Positions 24,301 to 37,077 of a stretch of 64,000 bases of DNA are shown piece after piece; positions within the stretch are counted from its first letter, which is position 1, and every line of letters begins with the position of its first letter. Position numbers and translations under genes: made by a program. The DNA is taken from positions 1,893,969 to 1,957,968 of the forward strand of contig QEOQ01000226.1 in the NCBI GenBank assembly GCA_010279815.1, in the 5' to 3' direction. Source of the DNA: Brachionus plicatilis. Its lineage: Eukaryota; Rotifera; Eurotatoria; Ploima; Brachionidae. A model generated the notes under the pieces. It was given only the letters and a program-made list of their open reading frames with translations, ran no database searches and was not told the origin of the DNA.

Positions 24301-26634
24301 AAATAGCTTATATTTATTATTATTTTTTTTTTCAAAGATAAAAAAGCTGAAAAATTCTTTTAATCCTAAAATTACCCAGTTTTTTTTTTAACTCGTTTTC
24401 AATTTATTATTTGAAAATTTTTTTTATTTCATATCGACTATTCTAAGTGAATTGATATTTATCTCTAATAATTATTATATTAGAATTTGACGAATGTAAC
24501 AACCCATAGCATAATTTCTTTGAATTTTTGCTTAACCCACTAGACCGCTGTTCATCTATTTTTTTTTAATTCTTTTTTATTTTCATTGATATAGATCAAA
24601 ATAGCTTTGATAAAAGTAAATTCTAATAAAATATTCATATAGTAATCGAAAATTCATTTTTTTTCAACTATTTTTTGATTTTAAAGTTAAAATTATTTAT
24701 TTAAAATTAGAATTTTTTTGAATAAAAGTCAATTATTGAATTTTAAAGTTTTTTCTGATAAAAAAAAGTATTTTAAAATCTTATTCCATTTTTTTTTTGA
24801 TACTAAATTATTTTTTTGGTCAAAATTAATTGTTTAAAAATTATGATTTAATTTTCAAATCGTCAAAAAGTGATCATTTTATAAGTTTCTCTGAGAATAA
24901 AAATAAAATCGATAGAAAAAAATAATTTTTTTTCTGTTTTTTTTTTTGCTAAAAATGCTGAAATTTGTTTAATTGATACATTAAATTAATTATTAGCATT
25001 TTGATTTACGCAAATAAACCTCTAATGCAAATTTCAAATATTTTATGTTTAATTGATTTTAAAAAAATTTGAAAACAGTTCATTCCTCTAGTTTAATGAG
25101 GAGAAAAAAAACTAGTTATTTCAAGCTTTTAAAAAACTCGTACACTGCAATCGAATTTTTTGTACGTTATTTAAAAAATCGAGTGCTTCATAAATGTATA
25201 ATTATTATAGAAAAAAAAATTTATATTACAATTTTTCTGTAACTAAATTTTTTTTACCTACATAAATGTACAATAATTTGAAAGAACACTTAAATATACA
25301 ACTTTTAAGATTGCTTTTTTGTGCGTGCATTATTTTTCCTAATCAAAAATAAATTAATTCAATGAAAATAAAAAAGATAATAATTTGTGTATTTAAAAAA
25401 AATAAAAATCAAATAAAAAAATACGACATGAAGCAGGCGACATAATTATTAAAGAAAAAAAGAGGCGAAACGACGATATTTTCTCAAATTAAATTTTCAT
25501 TCCATTAAGAAAAATTTTTTTATTTATTATTAAGTCTTTTGAGGTAATTTAATTTCGAGTGACCTTCATTTTGATGAGACAAATGAGATATTTACCAATT
25601 ATTTTAAAAATTATGTTTGTATATTTTGATATTAAATAAATAAATAAAATATTCAAGTCTATTTTTTTTTTAAATATTTACACTTTTCAATTGTACATAA
25701 AAGTAGCTCGATGTTTTTTATAAAAAAAGTTACACAAATTTGTTACATTTTCCTGTTTTCGTTTTTTCACAAAAAGACATATTTAAAAATCAATAAAAAA
25801 TGTCCTTAAATTTCAAGCCTTATGTTAAATATTTTTCAAATATAAAATAAAGACACAAATTTAGTACATTTAAATTTTTTTCATAGTTTTTGTACATTGT
25901 CCTGCACCTCAATCGCTGGCAGTGTGGCAAGTCTTTGACTGAAATTATTTTTTAAAATTATTATTTGTGTTTGTTTAGGTTAGACAAGCGAAATTCTAAT
26001 GCTCAAACCAATAAAACCCCAAAATTCTAAGCATCAAGTAAAATTAACCAAATTTTAACTTCTAATCATACTCAAAATATTTACAAAAAAATTTTTTTCT
26101 TAAATAAAAAAAAAAAAATCCAACTTTTCTAATTAATAAAAAATCCTAAATTTTCATAGCAAAAAAGTGCAACTTACCCGAATAAGTTCGTCTATCCGAG
26201 TATTTTTTGTTTCAATTGCCGAAGCCGAATCGATCATTTGGTTAGTAGTGATATCAGTCTAAATTGAAAAAAAAAAAAACAATAATAATTTAGAATTAAA
26301 AATGGACAATTTTGTGTTCTTGAGAGCTCACCTGTACAGATTTGGTAGATTTAATGACTATAGAGCTGATCGAGTTGGGGTTGGTGCATGTGGTTGTAGT
26401 GACGTTGCTCGTGGTTATGTAGTTAACAATATTTGGTGGATAGGAAAGGTTCGAGTTGGAGCCCGAGTCGGAGCCGAGTCCTCCGATGCTTGCGCTGCCG
26501 CCCGTCAGCTGATTCATGTTCATATTGCCGGTCTGAGATGCCATGGCACCGAAATTGGCCGCCGATATGTAATTGACCGGCGAGGCCAGATTCGGATGGT
26601 GGGTATGCTTTGGCGACGAAGCAATATAGTTGAT

Positions 26635-26670
<36 letters not shown>

Positions 26671-28389
26671 GACGTAATTGTTATTGTTCGAATTATTTGT
26701 TGAGCTAAAGTGAAGCGGTGAGGGTGATTGCGAATGTTGCTGTTGTTGGTTATGAATGGAGTTTGTGTACATTTGCTGATTGCTGGCGTTAGATTGGCCA
26801 TTTTGGTTCTGATAAGGCTTACCGGGACTGTTGTTCATTTGAAGTTGTTTTTTGATGGTCTGTGAGGTGGTCGTTTGCATTTGATTGTTGAAATCCCATT
26901 TGAAGTTCTTGTTGGGAATATCAGCGTTTTGGCCGGCTGCTGACTGGAGTTGGCTGGCCGCGTGAAGGCTGGCGTTTTGTTCGTTATTTTTTCTTTTTCG
27001 CTTGCGTTCTTTGGTCGCCGAGCCGTTGTTGACACTTGGTGTTTGGTTGGACGACGGGGTCAGCGGCGCTTCACCGGTTTTGTTTGAGTTTTGATTCATT
27101 GAAAACGTCATCCCCTGTGGATGCTGCTGCTGCTGTTGCTGTTGCACTGGCGTATTTACATTCATCGACGGTATGTACATTTTTTCCGGTGTGTTACTCT
27201 ATTAGAATAAAATAAATTAAATCTAAAAATGGGGCAAAATTTTATTTTAACTTTGGCTCTTCTTACATGATCTATTGATAGATTGATTTCGGCTTTTTGA
27301 TCGTCAAGTGTATTACTTTGATTGGAAAAATCTTGCGATACACTCTATGTTGCAAACAAAAAATAAAATAATTTAAAACAAAAATAAAACAAATATAATT
27401 TTGAATTTTTTATTTACAAAATTTAAAAAAAATTCAACCAACTTTTTGTGGCGCAAAACGAGACTCGAGCATTTCTAATTTGCGTAATTGTTGTTCTTTA
27501 TGAATAAAAAAAAAGAGGAGAGTTTAATTTTTGTCTTTTAATAAAAAAAAAAATGAAAAAAAAATGTTTTTTTTTCTATTTTTTTTTTTTTTATTGCTTT
27601 TAATGAGCTATCAGCTTATATAATTCAAACAAATAAGACACTAAAAATTACCTTAGTTTTTTCGTTTTTCTTTTCTTTTTTTGTTTTGTTTCAAGATTTA
27701 ATTAAAAATGTTAATTTAGACAAATTTCAACTATGAATAAATTAATTCTCAATTTGTTTGATTTTAATAGAGGAGAAAAAAAATATTACATTATGATGAC
27801 GCTCGCAGCTAAAATTATACCAAATATTCTAACTTAGTTTTCGTCTTTCGTCGAAGGAAAAATCAATTTTTTTTCATTTCATATTCGAAATAATTTTTTT
27901 TAAGTGATAAAAAAATATTTTTGATAATGTCAATATGCTCAATAAAGAAAAAAAAAATTTTTTTTTTTTATTTTTTAACTAAATTTAAATAGCATGTGCA
28001 ATTAGAAAAAGAAATGGCTTAAAAACCTCTATTTGCTTATCAGAGACAATCTAATGTAATTTAGTGTCTCAAATGCATAAAATTATAATAAACCATAATC
28101 ATTAACTAAAATGGCAAATACCTGTTTTAAAGGACTGCTGCAGAATGAGCGTTGAGTTGGAGGGCAACTCCTGCTGAATCATGTTGTTGGACGACAGCTT
28201 GTAGTTGGGGTTCAGTTGATTGGCAATAAGGTGGTGCTGGTTTAGGGTGTTGGTCGACGACGACGACGACAATACTAAATTGCCTGGATGATGAAGCTGC
28301 TGAGCCTGCTGCTGCTGTTGCTGCTGCGATTGCTGTTGATTCGATGCACTAGTATTTGTTGTTGTCCCACCATGCATCATCATCATCAT
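18339..28389 (-). CDS. TLK: Tousled-like serine/threonine kinase
   Basis: Nuclear kinase that phosphorylates the histone chaperone ASF1 and supports chromatin assembly in S phase. Minus exons in order: 28122-28389, 27443-27495, 27267-27344, 26332-27198, 26178-26258, 20516-21928, 20351-20458, 18339-18503; 1010 aa, phases consistent. The N-terminus is Q/S/N-rich with a 12-Gln run (about 26635-26670). TLK signatures follow: [26 protein letters not shown], coiled coil RIDELIR to [20 protein letters not shown], and [13 protein letters not shown] before the kinase domain (about residues 702-955). Catalytic residues: glycine loop GKGGFSEV, Lys731 (VACKV), HYDLKPGN with Asp833, DFG Asp854, and APE-like PPE. 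The end [16 protein letters not shown] is the usual TLK C-lobe. Vertebrate TLKs are about 750-790 aa; the extra length is low-complexity sequence. Introns 5 (4.25 kb) and 7 (1.85 kb) are far larger than others here. Confidence 0.96.
18504..20350 (-). other. TLK intron 7, 1.85 kb
   Basis: Large intron between the last two TLK exons. AT-rich, with one plus-strand frame at 19541-19750 described separately. No TIR or RNA gene was seen. Confidence 0.7.
19541..19750 (+). CDS. Hypothetical small basic protein nested antisense in TLK intron 7
   Basis: A 69-aa frame starts ATGCCAAAAAAAAAG and is noticeably less A/T-monotonous than the surrounding intron. The product is strongly basic, contains one CxxC (KCNECQ) and ends in [13 protein letters not shown], which resembles an AT-hook or nuclear localisation sequence. 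Two AATAAA motifs follow within 60 bp. I do not recognise a family. It may be a real nested gene, a fragment of a mobile element or chance; no splice sites or homologues support it. Confidence 0.3.
   Translation: MPKKKLKIGIKLRYLPKMLNLKHFSGTIHIEAFQKGFHSLKCNECQLEISFENEAKRKRGRVRPRKSKV
21929..26177 (-). other. TLK intron 5, 4.25 kb
   Basis: No missing exon is needed here: the coiled-coil sequence on either side has the same spacing as in vertebrate TLK (26 residues from RIDELIR to the conserved Cys before KKLLIEKS). Two less AT-rich islands (about 23050-23165 and 23880-24300) have no continuous frame and may be decayed mobile elements. The rest is A/T-rich. Confidence 0.6.
27496..28121 (-). other. 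TLK intron 1
   Basis: A 626-bp A/T-rich intron with long A and T runs (for example 27540-27600 and 27945-27975). No other feature was seen. Confidence 0.7.
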
Positions 28390-28578
28390 TATAGACTTTT
28401 TTGAAGGATGTTCAAAAAAAACCGTTCTTTCTTCTCTCTATTTTCTATTTTAGCAACTAGACAAAAAAATAGTAATTTATTTTTACTTGGGGTTAGAGTC
28501 GAATATGAAAAAAAATTAGAAAACGGGACAAGTATCCTAGGCACAAAGCTAATAAACTATCAACTCACCCACTCACCC

Positions 28579-28598
28579 ACACACACACACACACACAC
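28579..28598. repeat. (CA)n microsatellite
   Basis: Ten CA units, about 190 bp upstream of the TLK start codon. A complementary (GT)n tract follows at 28704-28722, so the two could pair. Confidence 0.9.
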
Positions 28599-28703
28599 GC
28601 ATACAAATAGAAATACTTTCAAAATATGTGCTCTCGTTTGATTAGAAATTATTTTGAAATTTAGAAATAAAGAAATTCAGCTCGTATGCTTGATAGTGAG
28701 AGA

Positions 28704-28722
28704 GTGTGTGTGTGTGTGTGTG
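28704..28722. repeat. (GT)n microsatellite
   Basis: About nine GT units, followed by GCGTTTTGTGTGT. It is the inverted complement of the (CA)n tract 105 bp away. Confidence 0.9.
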
Positions 28723-28821
28723 CGTTTTGTGTGTTTAATGAAACCAATAGTTTGGTTGGCAATCGGTCCTGCTCAATACAAATGACAGACTTAATTCGCA
28801 TTTTATGAGGAATCAATTTTG

Positions 28822-28939
28822 NNNNNNNNNNNNNNNNNNNNNNNNNNNNNNNNNNNNNNNNNNNNNNNNNNNNNNNNNNNNNNNNNNNNNNNNNNNNNNN
28901 NNNNNNNNNNNNNNNNNNNNNNNNNNNNNNNNNNNNNNN
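28822..28939. other. Assembly gap (118 N)
   Basis: A run of N lies in the presumed TLK upstream region, just beyond two complementary dinucleotide repeats that may have hindered assembly. Confidence 0.99.
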
Positions 28940-31900
28940 ATTTAATTTAATTTTGTGTTTTCGTTCTTCATTTGAAAAAAAAAAAAATAAAAACTCTTTG
29001 CTTTGTCTTGGAAAGATTGATTAGAAAATTTACTGATTCATCGAGAGATTTTGAGCATAATAGAACTAAAGGCAAACATTTACTAACAATTCGTGCCAGT
29101 CAATTAAGATCTTGTTAGAATCTTAATTTTCAAAGTGACCATCATTTAGTCTTAGACTACTAGGCCCAAAATTTGAATTGAATTTTTGCTCCTGTTTGTT
29201 AAGTAATGTATTCGGGAATCTATTTTTTAATTGATTGAATTCTTAAAACTTGGGATTGGAAATTTTTAGTTTTTTTTTTTGATAAAATATTAGCTTGCAC
29301 AAAAATGAGATTTTTATGCTAATAATTAATATCGATAAAAAAAAACTAAGCGTTTTTAAGTCAAATTTAGTTGAACCTATTTTTTCTTTATATTTTATAT
29401 ATTACCATATTTGTTCGAAAGTGATTCTAAATAAAAACTAATAGCGAAGCTTATCAATTTAAGAACACAGTCTTAGGCATAATTTTTCTAAACAAGAACA
29501 AGGAAGTTCATGAATTATAGTTTGAGAATCTAATTTCTTAGAAAAAAAATTTAAATTCACAAGAACATTATTAAAAAATCAATAATTGAGTCGTGAACAA
29601 ATAGCACATTGACCAAGTGATCAAAGTTCGACTGATTTAAACAAAATAATTATCCAATGTTGCTAAATTTTCAAAAATAAATAGTCTGCCAAACGTTTTT
29701 GCAAAATAATTTTTCTTCACTATTAATTTGAATAAAATTATTGTCATTTAAATCAACACTTGTGAATATGTAGAAATATTGAATCAAGCGCTTAGGAACC
29801 CATTGACCTAAATTTTAAATATAAGCCAAACGAATTTTTAAGCTTTTTATTTTCTACGTGTTTATATGCTTCATTTATTATGATATTTTTGCTAGAGAAA
29901 ACATAGGCACTACAATTTGAATAATATGGCATATTAGTAGAAATTAATTTTTCTTCAAAAACTATTTGAAAAGTTAGCCTAAATTTTAAATAAAAAATAA
30001 CCTGACAAAAAAATTCAGTTATGTCACATATGTGATATAACTGAAATGTGACATAAATAAATTTAAAATCACCTGGTTACAAGAAAATGGCGTATTGTTG
30101 ATCGTAAATAATTTAAAACAATTTAAAAGTAGCGATTCTGAGATTTTTATTTGGCGTCGATAACCAAACTAGGCCCAAATACATAATTTTGACATTTGTG
30201 TCTAATGATAATGAACAAACTATGAAAAAACAAAAATAAGTTGATCAATAAAAATATCCAGCATTTAAGTTAGATAAGGCTTAAATAGTAAATAAATGCT
30301 TTTCGAATTCTACATAATTTAATGAACAATTTCTATCAACACTTTAACAAAAAAAATAAATAATTTTCTACTTTTGACGGGTCCCAAATTGCAACAAAAA
30401 TTATAATTTGTGTCATTGGCACAATAAGTTTATCGGTGACAATCATGGATTTAAAAAATGATAATTTCATATTTTTCGAATTAGATCTACATGAGCAAGC
30501 GATCCAATTTCCTTATCATCAAACAAAAAAAAAATATATTCGGTTTAAATTATGCTCATTTGGAAACAATGTTAATATCTTATTCACTCTAGTCTATTTG
30601 ATTCGTGTGTTACTAATTCCACCGTAAATATATTTATATTTAAATAAACTTTTAAACAATTTCTAAACTAATTTTACACATAGGCAAAAACTCACTTAGA
30701 ACAAAATTTTCTTAACTCTTAAGACTCGTTTTTGAGCTTTATTGATAATTTACCAACATAACAAAAACCAAAATTTTAAAATTACATTTTTATATTTAGA
30801 AAATTTTCAACTTTCTATTACTTAATGGAAAACTATGAATCGGCTAATGCATCAACTTTGAAAACTTAAAAACTGTGATCAAAAAGAATTCAGCTCATGT
30901 CCTAGTCTAAAAATCAGTAAAATTCGTTCATCTTTTGTAAAATAAACAGTAGAAATTGATTTCGGATTTTTTTAGATTATTTAATAAGTTTAAATACTTC
31001 CTGATTTGAAAAAAAAGCATTTAACAAGCCTAAGGAAGGAATATATCTAAATCGCTTTTTTTTGTTGTAATAAATATAGCAGCATGTATGTACGAGTACA
31101 CTGAAATTTAATTGTTTCTAATCATTTTTAAAAAAAAATATTAATGGCAAATATTTAAAAAAAAATCTATTTTTGAATTTAATATTTTTTTTATCATTTA
31201 GATCTTTTTATTGAGTCGTTTTTACAATTAAAGACATAAATATTATATTATGATTTAGAGTCAATCATAGTTACTTTTTTTTCATTATAAATTAATAATT
31301 ATTAAAAGATTGTCTCCTAATTTTAGGCCAAGTCTAAAAATTTGAAACAACGACAAAAATTTAGTTATATATAGTTATATCCGACATTGAATTAATTTTC
31401 AAAAAAAAATTAATAATTGTTATTATTACATAGTTTGAAAGGTGTAAACTCCAATTTTTATCATAACACATAATCAAATATTTAAAAATAATTCTTAATA
31501 TTACAAAATTTAAAAAAAATCACGTGATTTTCTTTTATCTTCTTAGTTTCGTTTACATTCAATTGAGTTCGACTTGTAAGCTTTTTCCTAACAAAAAAAT
31601 TAAATTAAATTGACCAGTTCATTTAGATTAAAGAAAAATTTTGAAAATTTATTTTTTAATTTTTAAAAGGGTATTTTAGACTATCATAAGAATTTAAATA
31701 ATAAAATTTCCACTGACTGGAAATGCGAAGATCTAGAAAAAAACAACAACTTATCAACAACTGCCTCGAGACACTAATCTAAGTGCTAGTTGCCGAATAT
31801 ATAGGCTTACAATTATTATAATTTTATTAAGTTAATTAAAAATTTTCTATGACGAGTGCGTTTAGTTTCGTTTAAATTTTTTGTTTTGCTATAAAAAAAA

Positions 31901-32094
31901 AAACAACATTTCTTAGATATACAAATCAATATTTAATTTATGAAACTAAAAATATCTAAACTTAACCTCTGAATAGCTAACTTTCAATTTAACCTGCCAT
32001 TTTATCTCATTAATCATTACATTTTTTTGTTGTGAAAAATTCTACTTACACTCAACTAAATGAACTTTTTCAAAACAAATCTAAATGATCTTAC

Positions 32095-32223
32095 CTTGGC
32101 TAAAGGAAAAAAAAATAAAAAGCTTTTGACAACTAAATCCTCTGTACAGTTTGATTCAGTTGACAAAGAACTTTTTAGTGCTTGATCACCCGTAAAGCTT
32201 GCATTCGCACTTGATTGCCAGTA
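32095..32223 (-). other. Candidate noncoding 5' exon (TLK leader?)
   Basis: On minus, a strong acceptor (TTTTTTTTCTAG) at the high-coordinate end and a consensus donor (CCAAG|GTAAGA) at the low end bracket 129 nt that are less AT-rich than the flanks. All three frames contain a stop, so it would be untranslated. The nearest minus-strand gene downstream is TLK, 3.7 kb away. Weak evidence without transcripts. Confidence 0.3.
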
Positions 32224-34981
32224 CTAGAAAAAAAACACATTTCTCTAGGCCAAATGTATTTAGCTAATTTTTCTTACAAATCTTTACTTTTGATATGCCT
32301 GTCCTTAAAAAAAAATAATGAAAAAAAATTAAGAGAAACAAAAAATTATTGAATTTTATTTTAGAGAATCAATATTCTTTTACACTCTCTTGATTTAGAG
32401 AGACAAGTACGGATGCTAGCACGAAAAAAGTTGCTAGACGCGAGCTACTTGGTGTAAATATGACTGCAATAAAAACAACAAAACTAAAAACTAATATGGC
32501 TGTCATTAAATTAAAAATTTTCGAACAGAACACAAACTTTAATCTGTAAATAATTTTAAACAATAGTAAATTTTTAATATATATAAAAAAAGAAAGCGAA
32601 TAATTTTGAAAATAATTGGCATATTTAATTCTTTTTTTGTCGAGAGCGAAAAATCGGCTCGCTATTCGAGCACTGACATTAATCAGAATAAGCTGGAATG
32701 AATCGTCACCAGAGATTGATTCCTTGTAATTCAATATATCAATCGAAATTTTACTTTTTTTCTTTTTCTTTCTATATTTGCTCTCTCTCTTTTTCTCTTT
32801 CAGTTACTTGCGATCTAATTCTGTATAAACTAAATTTTATTAGTTTATCATCTAACAACACAACAACCAAAAAACGAAAATTCCTTCAACACTATTAACA
32901 AAAAAAAACTAGCAATACTAAAATTCTAATCATAATGAATGTCGAGATGCGATGATTCTCAATCAAAAAATAAAAAGAAACATAATTATTTTAATTTTTT
33001 ATTTATATTAATTTTGTAATTAATTGTTTTGGCCAATGATAATGTATGCGAATTAGTAAAGCTCGACGAATTTACCCCGCTGAATTTCTGCTCTCTTCAA
33101 GTATCATAATTCGATTGAAAATAAATCCTATCAATATTTTTATTTTCTTTTAAAACATATTCTCTAAATTATAATTTAACATATGATTTTATTGTCATTA
33201 GCTCTCTTAAGCTAATTTGAAAATAAAAATTTTTTTTTCAACTCATACCACTTCATGTTCAACTAGCCCAGATATTTCACCAACAAAATATTCTTGATGG
33301 AAAAAAAATATAATTTATGAAAACTTTTTAAATATGACAATTTTACGCTATCAAGGATAATGCACTGTTTTATCTTAAGTCTAAAAATAGCTGCTTAGAT
33401 TTTAAATCTACAATTATAATTATTAAAATTTTTTACATCTATTTCGCAGAAGTAAATACTACTTACATTACTTGGCCAATTTTGATGCTAGTTTAGAAAT
33501 ATTAAATAACCCAAGGCTGCCTTAATTTGCTATATATGCAGTGTTGATAGTACTATATAGTTTATAGCTAAATAAATTATAAATCTATATTCAATAATTT
33601 TTTAATAACCAAAATAATTAAAGAAATGAATAGAACGAACTTTTGCTTATTGAAAAAGATAAAAAAAGAAGTATGCTAAGATTTACCAAGCTTGATTTAA
33701 TAAAAAAATATTGCTTAGCTTTAGCATTAAACTTAGCATATTTAAACATTTAATTTAGAAAAGATAACATTCATAGTTTGTTCTTGGGGAGAAATTTAAA
33801 AAATTTAAATTTTAATTAAAACTAAGGAGCATACCTGAAAATTTTTGTTGTCTATAAATAAAAATTGATTCATATTTGGTAAGCTAAAACATGAAAAAAA
33901 AGTCAAGAATAACTTAGGTTACAAAGCCTAAGCGGAAAATACGCTGTTAATAATTTTGCCAAGTGTTGCCAATAAAAACACAAATTAAGCAAGTAACTAA
34001 ACGAGTTCGATTGTGCGTTTTCTTCATTTATTACAACATAAAAAAATTTAAACAGTTTTCTTTCATTTGATCAAAAATTAAACGCAAATCTTTAAAATAT
34101 CTAGTATCATTATAATTTATGTATTTTGTGTCTAATCAGTTAATCGAAACAGAATCCATAATTGATCAAAACAAAATATTTTTTCTATAAGTCAAGTCGG
34201 TGATATGCTTACATAAGCCATGCTAAAATTTCATTTTTATTTTAAAATAATTATTCAACTTTATTTTATCAGCCTTTTTTTAACGTGTTGCTAAAATATT
34301 TTAAAACATCATAAATCCAAGTGAATTAAAAAAATAATTAAGGCTAAACTCACAATGCTAAGCAAATTATTCAGTTTATTGCACTAACACATAGAAAATT
34401 TAATTTTTCCTCGGAAAAAAATAAAACTCCCAAAAAATGGACCAAAATTTTGACCGAATTTTTTTTCAAATGATCTTAAAACTTTTCAAACATCTTTGCT
34501 CTGAGGCTGGAAATTTTGCATTTAAAAATTCTTGTCTAAAACTATACCAAAATATTATGTTTTTCTATTGATTTATTTAATTTAAACATCTTTATTAAAC
34601 AAGTCTGTTTGAATATTAGAATTAGCTGAAACAATTTGGTAGTCAAGACACAAAATTTGAAGAAATATTTCTTAACTGTTTAAATGAATTGAGAACATTC
34701 GTGTTGTAATTTAAATCGCAATTTAAACCCTTCTTTTAAATTGTATGTTCGTAATTCAGGTCAAAAAACATTAAGAATCGGTAAGGTAAATTAAAAAAAA
34801 GCTTAGTAATAATAAAGTGATTATTAATTATAATAATCGTAGCTTTATTCATAACATAAAGTTCTTGCTTTGCCTCTTCAGTTCAAATTTGATTAAAATC
34901 AATTTTAATGCCACATTTCTATTAGACTTTACCAAAATTTTAGTCATTCAAAATTCTAAAATTTGTTAATAAATTTGCTTT

Positions 34982-34999
34982 TCTCTCTCTCTCTCTCTT
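34982..34999. repeat. (CT)n microsatellite
   Basis: About eight uninterrupted CT units, 700 bp upstream of the HMT start. Confidence 0.85.
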
Positions 35000-35695
35000 T
35001 TTTTAAAGTTTATTTTAATTTTCAAAAAAGATGAAAAAAACATATAAAACAAATATTCTCTGATGGAATTTTTTGAGATTTTTGTCAAGAATTATTTACA
35101 TAAAAGACTGATTTTTGAATCAAAATGAGACTCGGAAGAGAGCAATTGACAAAAGAAATTAAAATTCACAGCTTGAGGAAACCATGGTTATGAGGACTAG
35201 AATATTTTGATATTTTACAAAAGACTATCTTTGATCAAAAAAAAAGTTGCTAAATATGTCAGAAATAAAGAGTAAAACATCCAAAAATTTTAGAAGAGAT
35301 TTTCATTAAAAATAAGGTGCTCTAATTAGATGAACTTAGCATTTTAGTAAAAATAATACAAAACTGAGAGAAGAAGAAAAAAATCATAATTTAACAATTG
35401 ATAAAAGAAACTAAAAATCTTTATTTAAATAAATTGAGGATAGCTCTCTTCAAGCCAAAATAACTTATTTGAAATATTTGTATATGCGTTAGGTCATGTT
35501 CGCTCTAAGTCTCAGACTAAAGTAAGAAAAAGATGATTTTATTTCGAATATCTAAAATTAGAATTTTACCGAAATCATAATCCATACGTACTTAATCTAA
35601 ATATAAAATTGCATAAAATTATGTTCACCTAAAGGTAATGAAACTTTTACTTTAAAATTTTAAATTCATAAAAAAATTCAAAATTTTTTTTTAAA

Positions 35696-36896
35696 ATGTC
35701 CCGGCAAAAGCAAATAACAATTTTAGATGGAGGTCTTAGTACTGAACTTGTTAGATTGGGATTCAACCCTGCAGTATATTTTTTGCGAAAAAAAAAATAA
35801 AAAATAAATATTCAATAATCAAGAACACTAAACTATGGACTGGAAAATCGATTTTGGATCGACCAGATCTTTTAAAGCAAGCTCATCTAAAGTGATAATA
35901 AAATTAAAATTTTTAGTCTTATTTTTTATTTTTAAATTTTTCATTTTTAAATTTTTTAGTTTTATAAAAAGCGGAGCTGAAGTTATCACAACCGCGTCTT
36001 ATCAACTGAGCATTGAACTTATAAAGCAAGAGTTAAAATGTTCCGAACTGGAGGCAAAAAATTTGATAAAAAAATCTGTCCAAATAGCTAGAGAAGCAAT
36101 CAAAGAAGCAAATGGTAAATAATTAAAAAGAATATATGATTTTAAATTTGTTAAATAATTAAAAATTAAGAGCAAAATGTTTTGATAGCAGGCTCTGTAG
36201 GTCCATATGGAGCATGTCTTTGTGATGGATCTGAATTTCGAGGAGACTATGTTCACAATCTTACCGAAGAAGTATTTTTTGCTGAAAAAATTATATTTGC
36301 ATTTAGAGAAAAAATAATTTTTTTAGTTTTTGGTCGAATGGCATAGACCTAGACTTGAATATCTTTTAGAAGAAAAGGTTGACTTGATTGCAATAGAAAC
36401 TATACCTTCAATTAAGGAGGCAAGTGCAATTTTAGCACTAATTTCAAATTATCCAAATGTTAAAGCTTGGCTATCGTTTTCATGCAAAGATGAATCCGAG
36501 TTATGCATCGGAGATAAGTTTAGCAATGCTTATCGTTTGTTTGAAAATAACCAGCAGTTAATAGCCATCGGAATTAACTGCACTCTTCCAAAGGATATAA
36601 CAGGTCTTCTTGAGTCTGTTCTGAAGGATAAAAAAGCTAGCAAGCCTTTTATTGTCTATCCGAACGATGCCAAAAGATGGAATGAGAAGTACTCAGAGTA
36701 AATTTGAAATATTGAGCAAATTTGACAAACAATGTTCTCTTTTAGATATCTTAATGATGATGGCCAGGATCCAATTGAACCAGTGTTAAAGGCCGTACCA
36801 AAATGGATAGAGTTGGGCGCAGAATACATCGGCGGTTGCTGTAATATACATTCAGAAAATTTGAGACAAATTAAAGATTTAATTAAAAAATCCTAA
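35696..36896 (+). CDS. Homocysteine S-methyltransferase
   Basis: Zinc-dependent cytosolic methyltransferase that makes methionine from homocysteine, probably with S-methylmethionine or S-adenosylmethionine as donor (family knowledge). Exons 35696-35773, 35824-35891, 35960-36114, 36189-36271, 36327-36697, 36746-36896; 301 aa, the normal family length. Signatures: [10 protein letters not shown] at the start, [41 protein letters not shown] and GINCTLP. The three zinc-binding cysteines are present: C213 (GINC) and C283, C284 (GGCCN). Exon 4 has a tandem acceptor (TAG then CAG), so forms with or without one Ala are possible. AATAAA at 36903-36908. MINDY4 starts 181 bp downstream on the same strand. 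Confidence 0.95.
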
Positions 36897-37077
36897 AATT
36901 AAAATAAAGAAAAATTTTAATTTTTTTTAAGTAAAGTTTTTAATGATTAATCTTTTTTATTTTCGATTTCCATGGATACTAATTTATTTTTGAAAATTCT
37001 AAAAAATTAGAGCAGTTTTAATACGAAAAAATATTCGTCGAGTCAATAATTTATTCTAAATTTATCGACTAGAAAAA

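Larger units (their letters stand above)
28940..35695. other. Long spacer between TLK 5' end and HMT
   Basis: No supported coding gene in 6.7 kb. TLK and HMT diverge from here, so it should hold both promoters. A possible minus-strand leader exon is at 32095-32223. A (CT)n tract lies at 34982-34999. Small frames near 30436-30627 and 32369-32898 show no family features and I treat them as chance. Confidence 0.55.

Noticed and set aside
25890..25945. Possible extra TLK exon on minus
   Set aside because: An acceptor-like site exists, but the phase-0 reading hits a stop, and the conserved spacing of the coiled coil leaves no room for more residues.
26302..27035. Antisense and shifted frames rich in Leu, Ser or Pro
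   Set aside because: By-products of CAG-type triplet repeats in TLK exon 4.
30436..32898. Three small frames (30436-30627, 32369-32734, 32698-32898)
   Set aside because: No start context, splice partners or recognisable domains; hydrophobic content is expected from A/T-rich sequence.
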